Positions 52,538-64,000 of a DNA stretch of 64,000 bases are shown piece by piece. Numbering within the stretch: the first letter of the stretch is position 1; each line of letters opens with the position of its first letter. The notes beneath the pieces were generated by a model. It was not told where the DNA came from. It saw nothing but the letters and a program-made list of their open reading frames with translations, and made no database searches. The stretch comes from Dromiciops gliroides. Its lineage: Eukaryota; Chordata; Mammalia; Microbiotheria; Microbiotheriidae. A program made the translations under genes and the position numbers. The stretch is taken from assembly GCF_019393635.1 (NCBI RefSeq), contig NC_057866.1:279132874-279196873 (forward strand), read 5' to 3'.

Positions 52538-53084
52538 AAGAATGACCATGAAGGTGGTGAGCTATAGCATAGTCTGTGGTTGTGCTAGTGAAGTGAGGTG
52601 GAGTAGGGCTACTCTAATGAATACTTCCCTTTCTATGCTGGGCTTTTCTACTATGGGAGGAAAGAAAAGAATGGGTTTGGAAGAACTTTCTGCATTGGAA
52701 GTCTTTGGGACAATTCCAGGCTGATGCCTAAATTAGCAAATATTGACGCCTTCCTAAGAAGTCAATTGACACTATGACCAGCTTCATTCTACTCTCTTAG
52801 CATGTGGAGTTGGCATCTGCTATAATGGTCAAGCGTTAGATGGGGAGGAGGTGTTGGGTGGTCTTTATGATGGCTAAGGGTTAGACTAAGGGGAGAGAAG
52901 ATAAGAGCTGACTCAGGATCAAGTATGTAAAACATGATGACACCTGGGGCTTAAGGGAAGCTATAAGGAGTGTCATGCCAATTCCCCCTCAATCCTTGCT
53001 TAATAGAAAATGTGGGGATACTCTAGAAACTGACTCCTGGCTACCTTAAACTATGGTAGAATGGTCTGGTAAAGGGATGGTTAT

Positions 53085-53232
53085 GACACAGGAGGAAGAA
53101 GCCAGAGAAATGTATGATTTGTATAACCTTTATCTGATTGCTTACCACCTCAGGGAGGGGGGAGGAGAGGGAGGGAAGGCTTGAATTTGGAACTTAAAAC
53201 TTTAAATAAAAATGTTTATTAACATTTTTAAA
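53085..53232 (+). repeat. L1 3'-terminal fragment
   Basis: Sense L1 tail: tataacctttatctgattgc, gggaggggggaggagagg, ttgaatttggaacttaaaac and an A-rich end. Confidence 0.65.
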
Positions 53233-53244
53233 AAGAAATACATG

Positions 53245-53415
53245 ACAATGGGATATAGTAGAAATATTGCTGGTTTTGCAGTCAGAGGATCTGAGTGCAA
53301 AACTGGCCTCTGATACTTACTACCTGTATGATTAAGACTAGGCCTCTATGGACCTCAATTATATTATCTGTAAAATGGGGAATCCCTAAGCTCCCTTTCA
53401 GTTCTATGATCCTGT
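53245..53415 (+). repeat. MIR-like SINE
   Basis: gcagtcagaggatctgagtg, atctgtaaaatggggaatcc and agttctatgatcctg. Confidence 0.65.
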
Positions 53416-54609
53416 TTCCCAAAGACTTATGCCTTCTACTGAGGAAGGAATAAAGAAAGAAATCCAGAGAATGGCAGGGATGAGTCACAAGCTCTCTCCT
53501 CCCAGCTAGTTAAAAATGTGTAAGAAAGACCTGATTAGATTAATCTCAATTCAATACAGGTTCCCCAATCCATTTAATGAAATTACAGACCTTGACTGTC
53601 TGCCATAATGGGGTCCCTCCCATGGAAATGGAAATGGATATGTGCCGTGGCTGAAAGATAAAGTTAACTCCCCTGATGGCACCTGCATCAAAGAGGATTG
53701 ATGACTCAGAGTCAAAGACCCACCATCCTACCCCCATAGATTGGAACAGCTTTCTGGTATTATTATTTTTTGGGGGGAGTGGATGGGAAATCCTTTTCCT
53801 TTTCATAGGCTTTGATTTACAGCCAGGGAGGAGGATTTCTCAGCCCCCACCATGCCCATACACAAGCAGCCAAAGCCCATTGTAATGATCTGGAGACATA
53901 TTTGCCAGGGAGAGTCTGACCCTCAAGTTTCCTGGCTGTCTAGGCATTAGCTCCCTTCTCCTGCATTCCTGTTTCCTTTTTGAATATATCAGTGAACAGC
54001 AATTCTGACATTTCCAGCCCTGGCATTGACTGTGTGGGTCAAGAGGCCTTAAGGTCAACATGTGGGCATCAGAAAGGAGATGAAAAAAAATAAAATAAAA
54101 ACAGCCCCTATCCTCAGAGCTTAGATTCCACTGTGGGACAGGGGGAGATGGTTACAATATATGCAAATAAATAAATGCAAGGAATCTTACGGGAGATATC
54201 ATACTGATTAGCATTTCAGACCAGCTCATTTTGAGATGCTAATGAGATGACCAGATGGAGAGGTGAATGAGGAAGTTGATGATCCAGGATCAGAATTCAG
54301 GAGACATATTAGGATGATGGATACAGATTTAGGAAACATCTGTATAGATGGTAAATGAACCCAAAATGGTAAATGAGATCACAAAGGAAAAGAATATTGA
54401 ATTTAAAGAGAGAGGTCTATGGTAGAATCTAGAGAAAACCCATGGGCAGAGGTTGGGATATGACTGATGAACCATCAAAGAACACTGGGAAGGAGCAGTC
54501 AAAGAGGAAAGAGAAGAGCCAAGAGTGAACAGTGTCATGCAAGCAAGGGAAGAAGAGAATATTCATGAGGAAAGGATGGGCAAAAGCTATAGAGATGTCA
54601 AGAACATGG

Positions 54610-55339
54610 CATTTCATAGTTAGGAGATGATTGGTACTTTGTTGGTGGAATTATTGTGAGGAACCATTTTGGAGAAGAATTGGGAGCTCTGCCCAAAGGG
54701 CTATGGGGCTGTGCATCCCCTTTGACCCAGCAATACCACCACTAGCTCTGCCTTCCAAAGAGATCAAAAAAGTGAAAGGACCTATTTGTACAAAAATATT
54801 CACAGCAGCCCTCTTCATGATAGCAATGAATTGGAAATTGAAGAGATGCCCATCAACAGGGGAATGGCTAAACTAGATGTTGTATATGATCATGATAGAA
54901 TACTCTTGAACTAGAAGAAATGATGAGTGGGATGGCCTCAGAAATATCTAGGAAGACTTCTATGAACTCATGCAAACTGAAGTGAGCAGAACCAGGAGAA
55001 CATTGTACACAGTAATAGCAATATTACAAGAATGATCTACTATGAAAGACAAGTCCTCTGATAAAGACAGTGATCCAAGGCAATTCCAAAGGTTCCATGA
55101 TGAAAAATGTTCTCCAGCTCCAGAGAGAGAACTAATGAATTCTATAAAGTTTTTTTTGTTTTGTTTTGTTTTGTTTTGGTGAGGCAATTGGTGTTAAGTG
55201 ACTTGTCCAGGGTCACACAGCTAGTAAGTTGTCAAGTGTCTGAGGTCAGATTTGAACTCAGGTCCTCCTGACTCCAGGGCCAGTGTTCTATCCACTGTGC
55301 CACCTAGCTGCCCCAAACCAATGAATTCTAAATGCAGAT
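54610..55339 (+). repeat. Older sense L1 3' fragment, host of a SINE and of the HAL1-like element
   Basis: L1 ORF2 C-terminal and 3' sequence (ttggtggaattattgtgagg, gggctatggggctgtgcatc, gcccatcaacaggggaatgg, agaaccaggagaacattgta). It is interrupted by a minus-strand SINE at 55,145-55,319 and continues after the HAL1-like insertion (58,212-58,260). Confidence 0.75.
55145..55319 (-). repeat. Marsupial tRNA-derived SINE in an L1
   Basis: Antisense copy with a (gtttt)n start; aatgaattcta at 55,134-55,144 and 55,320-55,330. Confidence 0.95.
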
Positions 55340-56108
55340 GGAAGCATACTTTTTTAAAAAAATATTTTATTTGTTTTCTTTCAACAAACATTTATTTTTT
55401 TGTTTTCCATTTACATGTAAGGGTAGTTTTCAACATTCATTTTCATGAGATTTAGAGTTCTAAATTTTTCTCCCTCCCTCCCTCCCTTTCCTCCCCCCTC
55501 CACAAGATTGTAATCAGGTTATATATGTACAATCCACAAGTGTTCTTTTTATAGGGGTGCATAGTAAGCTTCCTCATTAGTTACTTGGGATTGTCTTGGA
55601 TCATTGTACTGCCGAGAGTAGTTAAGTCATTCACAATTACTCATTGAACAATACTGCTGTCACTATGCACAATGTCCTCCCAGCTCTGCTCACTTCACTA
55701 TACATCGATGTTCATTAGTCTTTCAAGGTTTTTCAGGGATCATTCTGTTTGTCATTTCCTGTAGCACAAGTCCATTCATTCCACTACAATCATATAACAC
55801 AGCTTTTTCCATCATTCCTCAATTGATGGACATTCCCTTGATTCTCAATTCTTAGCTTCCACCAAGAGTTGCTATAAATATTTTTTGTACAATTTCTCCC
55901 CCTTTTCTCTTTTTCATGATTACTATTGTTAATTGTTTCCCTTCCATCCTATTCCCTTCCCCAAGATATTTATTCTATTATCCATCTTCTTTCATCCTCT
56001 CACTCTTCAAAAGGGATTTGCTTCTGTCTGTTCCCTCCCCCACTCTGCCCTTCCTTCTTTTGCCCCTCTCTCTTTATCTCTTTCCCCTCCTATTTTCCTG
56101 CAGGGTTA

Positions 56109-56340
56109 GAGAGATTACTCCACCCAATTGAGTGTGTACATTATTCCCTCCTTGAGCCAATTCTAATGAGATTGAGGTCTTTGAGCCAATTTTGATGAGT
56201 GTTAGGCTCATTTACTGCCCAGATTAAATAGATTACTCCACCCAGTTGGGTGTGTCTGTTAGTCCCTCCTTGTGGAAGCTCTGATGAGTTTAAGGTCTTT
56301 GAGACTTTTCTGATGAGTGTAAAATTCATTTACTCCCCTG
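56109..56340 (-). repeat. About 113-bp tandem duplication in the HAL1-like 3' region
   Basis: Two head-to-tail copies: agattactccacccaattga (56,112) and agattactccacccagttgg (56,231), each continuing through ttccctcctt/gtccctcctt, gaggtctttgag/aaggtctttgag and tgatgagtgt to catttactgccc/catttactcccc. Confidence 0.7.
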
Positions 56341-56602
56341 CTCCTCTCCCATCTCTTCCCCCACTCCATAAGCCTTTTCCTGTTACTTTCATGTAGGATT
56401 TCACTTCTGCCCTTCCCCCTCCCCCAGTGAATTCCCTTCACCCCTCAATTTAACCCTAAAGATGTTATCATCTACCTAAGTGACACAGTGGACAAATCAT
56501 CACCCCTGGACCCAGGGGAATCCCAGCCAAAACCTGGCCTCAGACACAAGACAGTTGCCTACTGTACAACCCCAGGTAGGTCCCCTAGCTCCATTTTTTT
56601 TT

Positions 56603-57568
56603 TTATGGTTCTCTAGGGTCTTGTATTTGAAAGTCAAATTTGCCATTCAGTTCAGGCATTTTCATCACAAATATCTGAAAGTCTTCTTTTTCATTAAAAT
56701 CCCATTTTTTCCACTGAAAGATAATGCTGAGTTTTGCTGGGTAGGTGATTCTTGGTTGTAATCCCATTTCCTTTGCCCTTTGGAATATCATATTCCATGC
56801 CCTCCATTCCTTTAATGTAGAAGCTTCTAGATCTTGTGCTATCCTGACTGGGGCTCCACAGTACTTGAATTCTTTCTTTTTGGCAGCTTGCAATATTTTC
56901 TCCTTGACCTGAGAGCTCTGGAATTTGGCTATAATATTCCTAGGAGTTTTCTTTTTGGGATCTCTTTCTGGAAGTGATCAGTGGATTCTTTCAATTTCTA
57001 TTTTAGCTTCTTCTTCTAGAATTTCAGGGCAATTTTCCCTGATAATATCTTGGAAGATGGTGTCTAAGCTCTTTCCTTGATCATGGTTTTCAGGTAGACT
57101 AATAATTTTCAAATGATCTCTCCTGGACCTATTTTCCAGGTCAGCAGTTTTGCCCAGAAGATATTTCAGATTGCCCTCTATTTTTTTATTCATTTGAATT
57201 TGCTTTATTGTGTCTTGGTTTCTCATAAAGTCACTGGCTTCCATTGGTTCAATCCTAATTCTTAGGCAATTATTTTCATCAGAGAGCTTTTGTACCTCCT
57301 TTTCCATTTGACTTTTCAAGCTGTTGACTTTTTTCCCATGTCTTTCCTGCATCACCCTCATTTCTCTTTCCATTTTTTCCTCTACCTCTCTAATTTTATC
57401 TTCAAAGTCCTTTTTAAGCACCTCTATGGCCTGAGACCAATTTGTATTTTTCTTGGAAGCTTTAGATATAGGGGCCCTGATGTTGACATATTCCTCTGAG
57501 GGTGCCCCTTGGTCTTCCTTGTTACTGAAGAAACTTTCTATGGTCCTCACCTTTCTCTGTCTGCTCAT
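56603..57568 (-). pseudogene. L1/HAL1 ORF1 protein, one frameshift
   Basis: The first 196 codons (57,568-56,978) encode an N-terminal basic tail, a long coiled coil (roughly residues 45-120, e.g. REVEEKMEREMRVMQERHGK) and the start of the RRM-like domain (NRSRRDHLKIISLPE). The C-terminal domain continues in another frame (56,893-56,603; KEFKYCGAPVRIAQDLEA). The frames switch between 56,978 and 56,893. L1 ORF1p is an RNA-binding trimeric chaperone. Apart from the shift the gene is well preserved, so the insertion is fairly young. Confidence 0.85.
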
Positions 57569-58259
57569 CTTGTCTTTCTTTTACTAGACTTTTAGCTCCT
57601 TAAAGTGGGGCACTGTTTCCAGGCTGCAGTATCACAAGCTTCAGAAGTCCCAGGTTAAGGAGAATCAGGTTCTTCCTTCACCCAGCCTGTTTTTAGGTCC
57701 TAGATGACCTGAGACCAACTTGCCAATCAACCAGCTTTGTGTGCTGTGGTTGTTAGCTCTGAGGAGCCTGTGCCCCTCCCCAACCTGGGCCACTTCTACT
57801 CGAGCCTACCACCTGGTTCTCAGTAGGGGTGTAGAATCCAACTTCTACCTTAGCATCAGCATAGACCCCTGTAGTCTCTCCCCTGCCCAGGGCTCAGCCC
57901 ACTCACCAGACTGTAAGCTTAGTTCCAGATGACACTGGTGCTTCAGCTGATTCAGAGGCTCTGGGGGTCTCCTTCTCTGGTGAGGACTTCCTGAGACTGG
58001 ATCTGTGTCAGGGTGACTGTGGGGTTGGGCCCGACTCCTGTATCAGCACAGCAACTCCCTCCTTCTGACCTTTCAAGCCGTTCTTGGTTAGAAGATGATT
58101 TCAGCACATTCTTCTGTGAGTTTTACTCCTCCGGAAATTTTCCTATGACCATATTTGGATGTTTTTTGGAGTGATTGTGTCATGAGTTCGGGAGCTTTCC
58201 TCCACCATCTTGGAAGCATACTTTTTAAAACTTTTTTTTTTATTGTTTCCATCTGGAAC

Positions 58260-59200
58260 TGTTTTCTGGTCTGGTAGAACCTTACAGATTATGGACTTTA
58301 CTGGCTTAGCCTCCCTGTCCAGGGTCACCTGCACTGAAGGGGGCAGCACTAAAGGAAAATTCCAAAGGAAGTGTTGGGAACTACAAGTACAGACTTCATT
58401 GCACTAATAGTTAGAGCTATTTGCATCTTATCAAGATGATTAGCTTTAATGGAATGGCTGATATACTAGAAGGTGCAGAATACCCTCTGGAAGCATCCAC
58501 TGTGCTATCTGAATTAGATAGAACAGGGTATGGAAGAGTATAGGAAATAAAAGAAGGGACATTTGGTAGGATGAAGTGGACTTCTCAATAATAACTGGGA
58601 CTCAGAGGGAGTAAACAGCGAAATAAGCAGTATGATCGGTCAAGCTTTTTCCCCCTTGTTAAAATGGATTCTTTTTCCATTAAAAGTATAAAAGCCCTCT
58701 GTTACATGGTCTTTTTCCTGGGCACATACAGACTGAACTTCAGTAGTTAAAAAATGAAAATATTTTTACAGAATGAAAGTTTGAGGAGATAGAAAAAAGT
58801 ACCCAAAGAAAACATTTTAGAGATATCTTTGAAAACTTAACATATAGAGAAGGACGGCAAATCCTATTATATTTCTAAGCTTCAGAAATCCTAGTCTACT
58901 GCTAACTAAATGCTTTCCATGATGAGCTATTGTTAGAACAATTCCCTTGGAAGCAGTTAATCTCGAATCAGTTGTAATCTAATAGGTAGGGCAAGGGAAA
59001 GAGTACAGCTGGATGCTCTAGGCCTTCAAGAAACATTCCATTAATGCTAATCATCTTGATAAGATGCAAATGGATTACTCTCCTATACTCTTATATTTAT
59101 GCTAATGACCACAAAGAGGAAATATATTTAATCGGATAATCCTCACTCCAAGCTAGAGTGGTGCCTCTTTACAATAATTTTGTGCATTTACATCTATATC
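58260..59200. other. Sequence bounded by a 38-bp inverted repeat
   Basis: The arms atttgcatcttatcaagatg...ggaatg at 58,419-58,456 and their reverse complement at 59,034-59,071 differ at one position. The 577 bp between them is AT-rich, with no coding similarity and one TATA-like motif (agtataaaagcc, about 58,685). Confidence 0.7.
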
Positions 59201-59339
59201 TGAGTGGTTAAAGAGGGGACTCAGCACAATCTTCTCTCCATTTCCCCCCAGCTACACTATTTTGGTATGTATTTAGGACTCTTTATCATCTCCCTGGGTC
59301 AGGTCCCTTCCTTTCCAGCCTCCCCCACTATCCTTTCCA

Positions 59340-59492
59340 CTCAGCTTCTTTTTGTGTGTTCTTTTCTCCTATTGGATGGTAAGCTCCTTGAAAGCAGGGA
59401 CTGTCTGTTTTTCTTGGTTTCCCCATCACTTAGCACAGTACCTGAAACATAGCAAGTACTTTATAAATGTTTATTGATTGACTGCCTCCGTC
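59340..59492 (+). repeat. L2-type 3' terminus
   Basis: taagctccttgaaagcaggg, acttagcacagtacctgaaa and tttataaatgtttattgatt. Confidence 0.65.
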
Positions 59493-59889
59493 TGTCCCCA
59501 TGCCCTTGCATGAATCCCACCTCTCATGTGCCTACTCTAGGAATATCTGCACATGTCATGTATTCTAAAACCATTCTTTCCCAGCCTTACTTTTTTCTTT
59601 GTTTGGCTCTTGGGTTTGGCCTCTCACATGCTGCCCTAAACTGTATTCATTTCTGTACATGCCATATGTATGCCTTCCCCCATTATACTATAAGCTTCCT
59701 GAGGCCTAGGACTGTGATATTTTTTCATCTTTTTATCCCTAGTGCCCAGACCAGAATCTATGCATGTTTTTTCCCCAATTTTGTTGAAATGAAGTGAAAT
59801 TGGAAACCAATTGCAGATTGAAGGATTAATCTTATTTCTATTGGACCAACTGAAAACATGTTGTTCTATAAGGTGGCTGGTATTAGGGA

Positions 59890-60030
59890 ATATCTAAACA
59901 AATTATAGTGCAGCTATGTAATAGAATATTGCTATACCAAATAAAATGATGATTAAGAGGAAAATGGGAAGACACATTAATGCATGAAGAAGGAAGGAAA
60001 GAGAACCAGCAAAACAATGTACATGGTGCA
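59890..60030 (+). repeat. Degraded sense L1 fragment
   Basis: atctaaacaaattatagtgc, aatagaatattgctatacca and agaaccagcaaaacaatgta follow the L1 3' pattern, with many changes. Confidence 0.5.
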
Positions 60031-60729
60031 ATTAAACTGAACACCGTGTGCATTTATAAACAAATCGATGAGACGATCTCACTTGCCTTTCATTGCAGAG
60101 ATTGAAGATTCTGGGAACTAGAAAGTGTTATATCTGCTGCCAATCAGTGTTCTCAGGTTAGCTGTCTTTACTGATTTTTTTTCATCCATTGGTATGATGT
60201 GTTAGGGGTAGATTGGGATATCTTGAGAAATAAATGGGGCAAGTCACTTAACCCTGATTTCCTCCAAAAAAAGAAAGAAATGAATGGGATATAAACTCTT
60301 GAGGAATAGAAAAAGACTCATCATTGATATGTACAGGATTTATTCCTGAATCAGTTAACTCTCTATACTCACATCACCAACTTGTCAGAGAAAAGATCAA
60401 AATTGGTAAAAAGCTAGAAGAAATAATAATAAGAAGAGTAAAGTATGACAGACAATTAAATAATTAAATCCTGAACTATTTAATTAAGCAATTATGGAAA
60501 ATGGAGACTGGACAACAGAAATGACATTTGTAGCAATTATATTAATTTTATACAGAAGTTTAATCAAATAAATCCCTGCCACAAGAAGACAAAAGAGACC
60601 AGAAAGTGTATTGTCCACTTAAGCACTTGATTGATTTGCCAAACAGAGAGATTCTTATTTTTAAAATATTTTAAACTAAGATCAAGGATGATCATCACTA
60701 GTATAGTCTCATAAAGCAGATAGAAGAAA

Positions 60730-61330
60730 TGGAGGATTAAAATCAACAATAACAACAACAAAATGTTTTGCAAGAGACCCAAATAAACACAGTCATCCCA
60801 AAGACATTTAGTAATGAAAATGGAAAGAGGAACCTCAAGGATATCATTGACAAAAAGAAAGGCTCCATATACAATAAAATATTGATGGCAGTACTTTTTG
60901 TGGTAGCAAAGAACAACAAACAAAGAAGGTGCTCATCAACTGGGGAATGACTAAACAAATTGTGGTGTAGGAATGCAAAAGAATGTTACTGTGGAATAAG
61001 AAATGCTAAACATGATGATTATAGAGAATTCTAGGAAGACTTTTATTTTTTATTTTTTAGTAAGGCAATTAGGGTTAAGTGACTTGCCCAGGGTCACACA
61101 GCTAGTAAGTAGCAAGTGTCTGAGGCCAGATTTGAACTCAGGTATTCCTGACCCCAGGGCCGGTGCTCTATCCACTGCACCACCTAGCTGCCCCTAAGAA
61201 GACTTTTCTGATCTAATTCTAAGTGAAGTGAGAAGAGCAAGGAAAACAGTAAACATGTCTACAAAAAGGTAAATGGAAATAATAACAACCATAAAACAAT
61301 GCAAGGTGAATGTTACAAAAATATATATAG
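60730..61330 (+). repeat. Sense L1 fragment with SINE insertion
   Basis: ttttgtggtagcaaagaaca, tcaactggggaatgactaaa and aagtgaagtgagaagagcaa are the L1 3' coding pattern. A SINE at 61,045-61,197 duplicates gaagactttt. Confidence 0.65.
61045..61197 (-). repeat. Marsupial tRNA-derived SINE in an L1
   Basis: Antisense copy; gaagactttt at 61,035-61,044 and 61,198-61,207. Confidence 0.95.
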
Positions 61331-61548
61331 CAAGCTTGGCCCCAACAAAGAGACGTGAAAAGATACAGTCCCATGACCCTTTGCAGAAGTGGGGATGGGT
61401 GGCATAAAATGTTACATACAATGTGAGATTTTGGAGGGATGTAATAATTTGTTTTACTGATATTTTTCTCGCTCTTTTTTTTTAATGTTTTAAAGGAATA
61501 GAGAAAGATGCAGGATAAAATGTTGGTGATTTAAAAACAAAAGGTATG

Positions 61549-61752
61549 GGCGGGTCAGCTAGGTAGCACAGTGGATGAAGCACCAGTCCTGGATTCAGGA
61601 GTACTCAAGTTCAAATCTGGTCTCAGAAACTTGACACTTACTAGCTGTGTGACCCTGGACAAGTTAATTAACCCCCATTGCCAGGACAAAAATAAACAAA
61701 CAAATAAATAAATTAGTGAATGAATAAATAAACAAACAAGTAAATAAATAAA
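61549..61752 (+). repeat. Marsupial tRNA-derived SINE with long (AAAT/AAAC)n tail
   Basis: acaaaaggtatg before and accaaaaggtatg after; the tail from 61,686 is a variable aaat/aaac/aatg repeat. Confidence 0.92.
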
Positions 61753-62529
61753 ACCAAAAGGTATGAGTAAAAATCAGTTGATTAGAATGTTCTCTATCCT
61801 CTAAAGTGTAAAACAGTCCCCCCCCCCAACAAAAGGCCATGCTTCCATCATCCTTCTCTCTTTTTGGCAGCCTCTCTTCATCCATGACTGGACAACAGTA
61901 TCTTCAAGCTTACAAGTTAATGTGCCTATTTCCACAAAATCCCATTTGGCTCTTAAAGTTACAGTAAATAGTCACCATAGACTCAGCAGGAAAGGCTTTA
62001 GGAACAGGTGTTAGACAAATAAATTCCAGGAATGAAAATGCAAATGATTTCTCTACTTTGTACTTTAAGTGAAATGCCATTTTAACATCAATTAAACAAG
62101 AACAAAATGCTCCCTGAAGGCAGGGCTATATGTTCTCCCTATATGTGGCTCCTCAGCTCTTCTTAGGCTTCCTAAATGATTCAAAGATATTTCAGTCCTC
62201 CACTCCCCATTCTTCAGTTACAACCTTTACAACCACCTTGTCTGCCATCTTGCCAACAGGGCCAGAGTCCATACCTGGGAGGTTGTAACCATTTCCTCTC
62301 TGAAGCTTTTACCCTGGCATGCCCCTGTTCTCACTGGCTCACAGGGGCAACAACTTCAGGCAGGTCTCAACCATGCTTCTCTTATTGACCTACTTCCTGG
62401 CCATCTTTGACAGTCTCCTTAGCTGCCTCAGCACAGAGTACATTTCCCTTTTGTCTTCCAGTTCTAGAAACATGATCATCTCAACTCTTTCATTGTTCCG
62501 GGCCACTCATCATCCTTGTAATAATAATA

Positions 62530-62710
62530 GCTAGAGGCAGTAAGTGGCATAGTGGATAGAACACCAGACCTGCAATCTGGAAGAACTGAGTTCAAATCTA
62601 GTCTCAGACACTTACTATCTATGTGACCCTGGGCAAGTCATTTAACTTCTACCTGCCTCAGTTTTCTTACCTATAAAATGGGATGATAATAGCACTTACC
62701 TTTTGATATC
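62530..62710 (+). repeat. MIR-like/tRNA-SINE intermediate copy
   Basis: gcatagtggatagaacacca, gtgaccctgggcaagtcatt and acctataaaatgggatgata: tRNA-type head with a MIR-type 3' half. Confidence 0.7.
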
Positions 62711-62719
62711 TCCCAACTG

Positions 62720-62975
62720 CTGCTAGATGGTGCAGTAGACAGAGCATGGGGATTAGAGTCAGAAAGACCTGATTTCAAATCTTACTTCAGACACTCACCA
62801 GTTGTGTGACCGCAGACAGGTAATTAAACCAATACCTGCCTCAGTTACTCAATCTGTAAACTGGGGGTCAAAACAGCACCAACTTTTCAGGGTTGTTATG
62901 AAGATCAATGAGACAATAATCTTAAAGTGCTTAGCATAGTGCATGGCACATAGAAAGTATGATGTAAATATTAAC
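62720..62975 (+). repeat. Near-complete MIR-like SINE
   Basis: Head tgctagatggtgcagtagac, core gttgtgtgaccgcagacagg, then gggttgttatgaagatcaat and cttagcatagtgcatggcac. Confidence 0.75.
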
Positions 62976-62984
62976 AATTTTTTT

Positions 62985-64000
62985 TAAGGATTTCCATTTC
63001 TTTGTTGTCACAAAAAGGGTTGGTAGGAATATTTTTGGATAATTTCTTTCTTCAGTCTCTATGGGGTATGTCTGGGGGTGGGGATCTCTATGTCAAAGGA
63101 TATGGACATTTTACTCACTTTTTAAAGGCATAATTCCCAATTACTTGAAAAGCCACTTCTTAGGAAATAGAATATGTGCTCTTTCTAAGCACTGTTTAGG
63201 AGACTATGTTTACTTACTCTGCTTCTGAGGACTGGGGTAATAAGAGATTGTTCAGTTTGACTGGAAAGTGGATTATATAAAAGAGGGGAATATGTAATAT
63301 GTTCATAAAGCTAGGTTGTAGTCAAACCAGGAAAGAGCTTGAATGTTAGGATTAGTTGTTCATCCTTAATTGGAAGGCAATAGAGATTCAGTGATGATTT
63401 TGAATAGCATGCTGACATAATACAAGGAGAACATTCAGAAGGATTCATAACTTTCTTAAAATATCAATAAGCCTCCACATCACAGAGTAGAGAAAGAAAC
63501 CCCCAATAATAAAAAGTGCCCCATAAAATCATGTAGAATAATATTTTAAAATTACTCTTTTCCATGGACTTTTATATGTTTAGTTGTATATATAAAGCTA
63601 CATCAAGTTATATATGTGTACATGTATGAGTGTATGTTTATATAACCATGTATGCCCTGTATATGTGAATTGAGCTACTTTTTAGAGTGTAGCTCTTAAT
63701 TGCTTTCAAGAATGGTTGGACCAGGGGAAGCTAGGTGGAACAGTGGATAAAGCACCGGCCTTGGATTCAGGAGGACCTGAATTCAAATTCAGCCTTAGAC
63801 ATTTAAAACTTATTAGCTGTGTGGCCCTGGGCAAGTCACTTAACCCTAATTGCTCTGCAAAAAAAAAAAAAAAATGGTTGGACCAATTGGCAGCTCCCTG
63901 ACAACAGTCATTTTTGCCAGTCTAATGGCTGGGATGAGGTACAGGCTTAGAGACGATTTAATTTACAAGCCTCTCAATATTAGTGATTTGGAACATTTTT
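62985..64000 (-). repeat. Antisense L1 fragments reaching the right edge
   Basis: 62,985-63,160 (tatggggtatgtctgggggt, gtcaaaggatatggacattt) and 63,680-64,000 (tcttaattgctttcaagaat, then agtgatttggaacatttttt) match antisense L1 ORF2. The latter is interrupted by a SINE and runs out of the window. Between them (about 63,240-63,660) is unassigned AT-rich sequence. Confidence 0.6.
63724..63872 (+). repeat. Marsupial tRNA-derived SINE with 13-bp TSD
   Basis: aatggttggacca at 63,711-63,723 and 63,873-63,885, inside an antisense L1. Confidence 0.95.

Larger units (their letters stand above)
55356..58211 (-). mobile_element. HAL1-like (ORF1-only) L1 element nested in an older L1, 15-bp TSD
   Basis: Minus-strand element: 5' end (ccaagatggtggagg) at about 58,210, 5'-UTR, an ORF1 region (57,568-56,603), then directly 3'-terminal sequence (56,460-55,360) with no ORF2 reverse transcriptase. 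Flanked by ggaagcatacttttt at 55,340-55,354 and 58,212-58,226, which lies within a plus-strand L1 3' fragment continuing on both sides. Half-L1 (HAL1) elements encode only ORF1 and move with L1 machinery; this copy fits that description. A degenerate SINE-like patch lies at 56,466-56,590. Confidence 0.75.

Overview
This is a mammalian, almost certainly marsupial (probably australidelphian), genomic window. It is saturated with one young tRNA-derived SINE whose head reads gcagctaggtggcgcagtgg. More than twenty copies lie on both strands, many flanked by clear target-site duplications. Marsupial-type L1 and HAL1-like LINEs and older L2 and MIR relics make up most of the rest. No prokaryotic features (operons, CRISPR, IS) are present.

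The only host gene with recognisable spliced coding exons is on the minus strand. Six exons (39,192 down to 9,119) encode the first 284 residues of an OST3/OST6-family oxidoreductase subunit of the ER oligosaccharyltransferase, of the TUSC3/MAGT1 type. All introns are GT-AG, the phases are compatible, and the exon lengths sum to exactly 284 codons. Exon 1 sits in a CpG island (about 38.77-39.5 kb). The last exons should lie beyond the left edge. The protein is closest to TUSC3 but has some MAGT1-like residues, an unusual alanine-rich leader and a compact gene structure, so it may be an extra paralogue.

The most striking locus is at 3.9-7.8 kb (plus strand, antisense to the host gene and probably within its intron 6). 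A gammaretrovirus-like gag capsid region runs in frame into an intronless C-terminal part of the host gene N4BP2 (DUF1771 plus Smr domain), followed by what looks like N4BP2 3'-UTR, a poly(A) tract, polypurine-tract-like motifs and a 3' LTR-like segment. No pol, env or 5' LTR is recognisable. This is the layout of a defective transducing retrovirus (gag-host gene), preserved as an endogenous copy. An alternative is a locus domesticated by the host.

Region by region: 0-3.9 kb SINE, MIR and unassigned sequence; 3.9-7.8 kb retroviral gag-N4BP2 element; 8-9.1 kb relics; 9.1-39.2 kb the TUSC3-like gene, with an internally deleted L1 with a 14-bp TSD (10.15-13.08 kb), a U6 snRNA pseudogene joined to L1 sequence (25.3-25.6 kb), an L1 relic carrying two SINE insertions (30.2-32.0 kb) and an L2 copy (37.0-38.1 kb) in its introns; 39.67-39.94 kb a minisatellite beside the promoter; 40-64 kb intergenic repeats, including a GATA-type microsatellite (43.2 kb), a truncated RPL13A retrocopy (46.8 kb), several L1 pieces, a HAL1-like element nested in an older L1 (55.36-58.21 kb) and a 38-bp inverted repeat spanning 653 bp (58.42-59.07 kb). 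Repeat family names are from memory and were not checked against a library.
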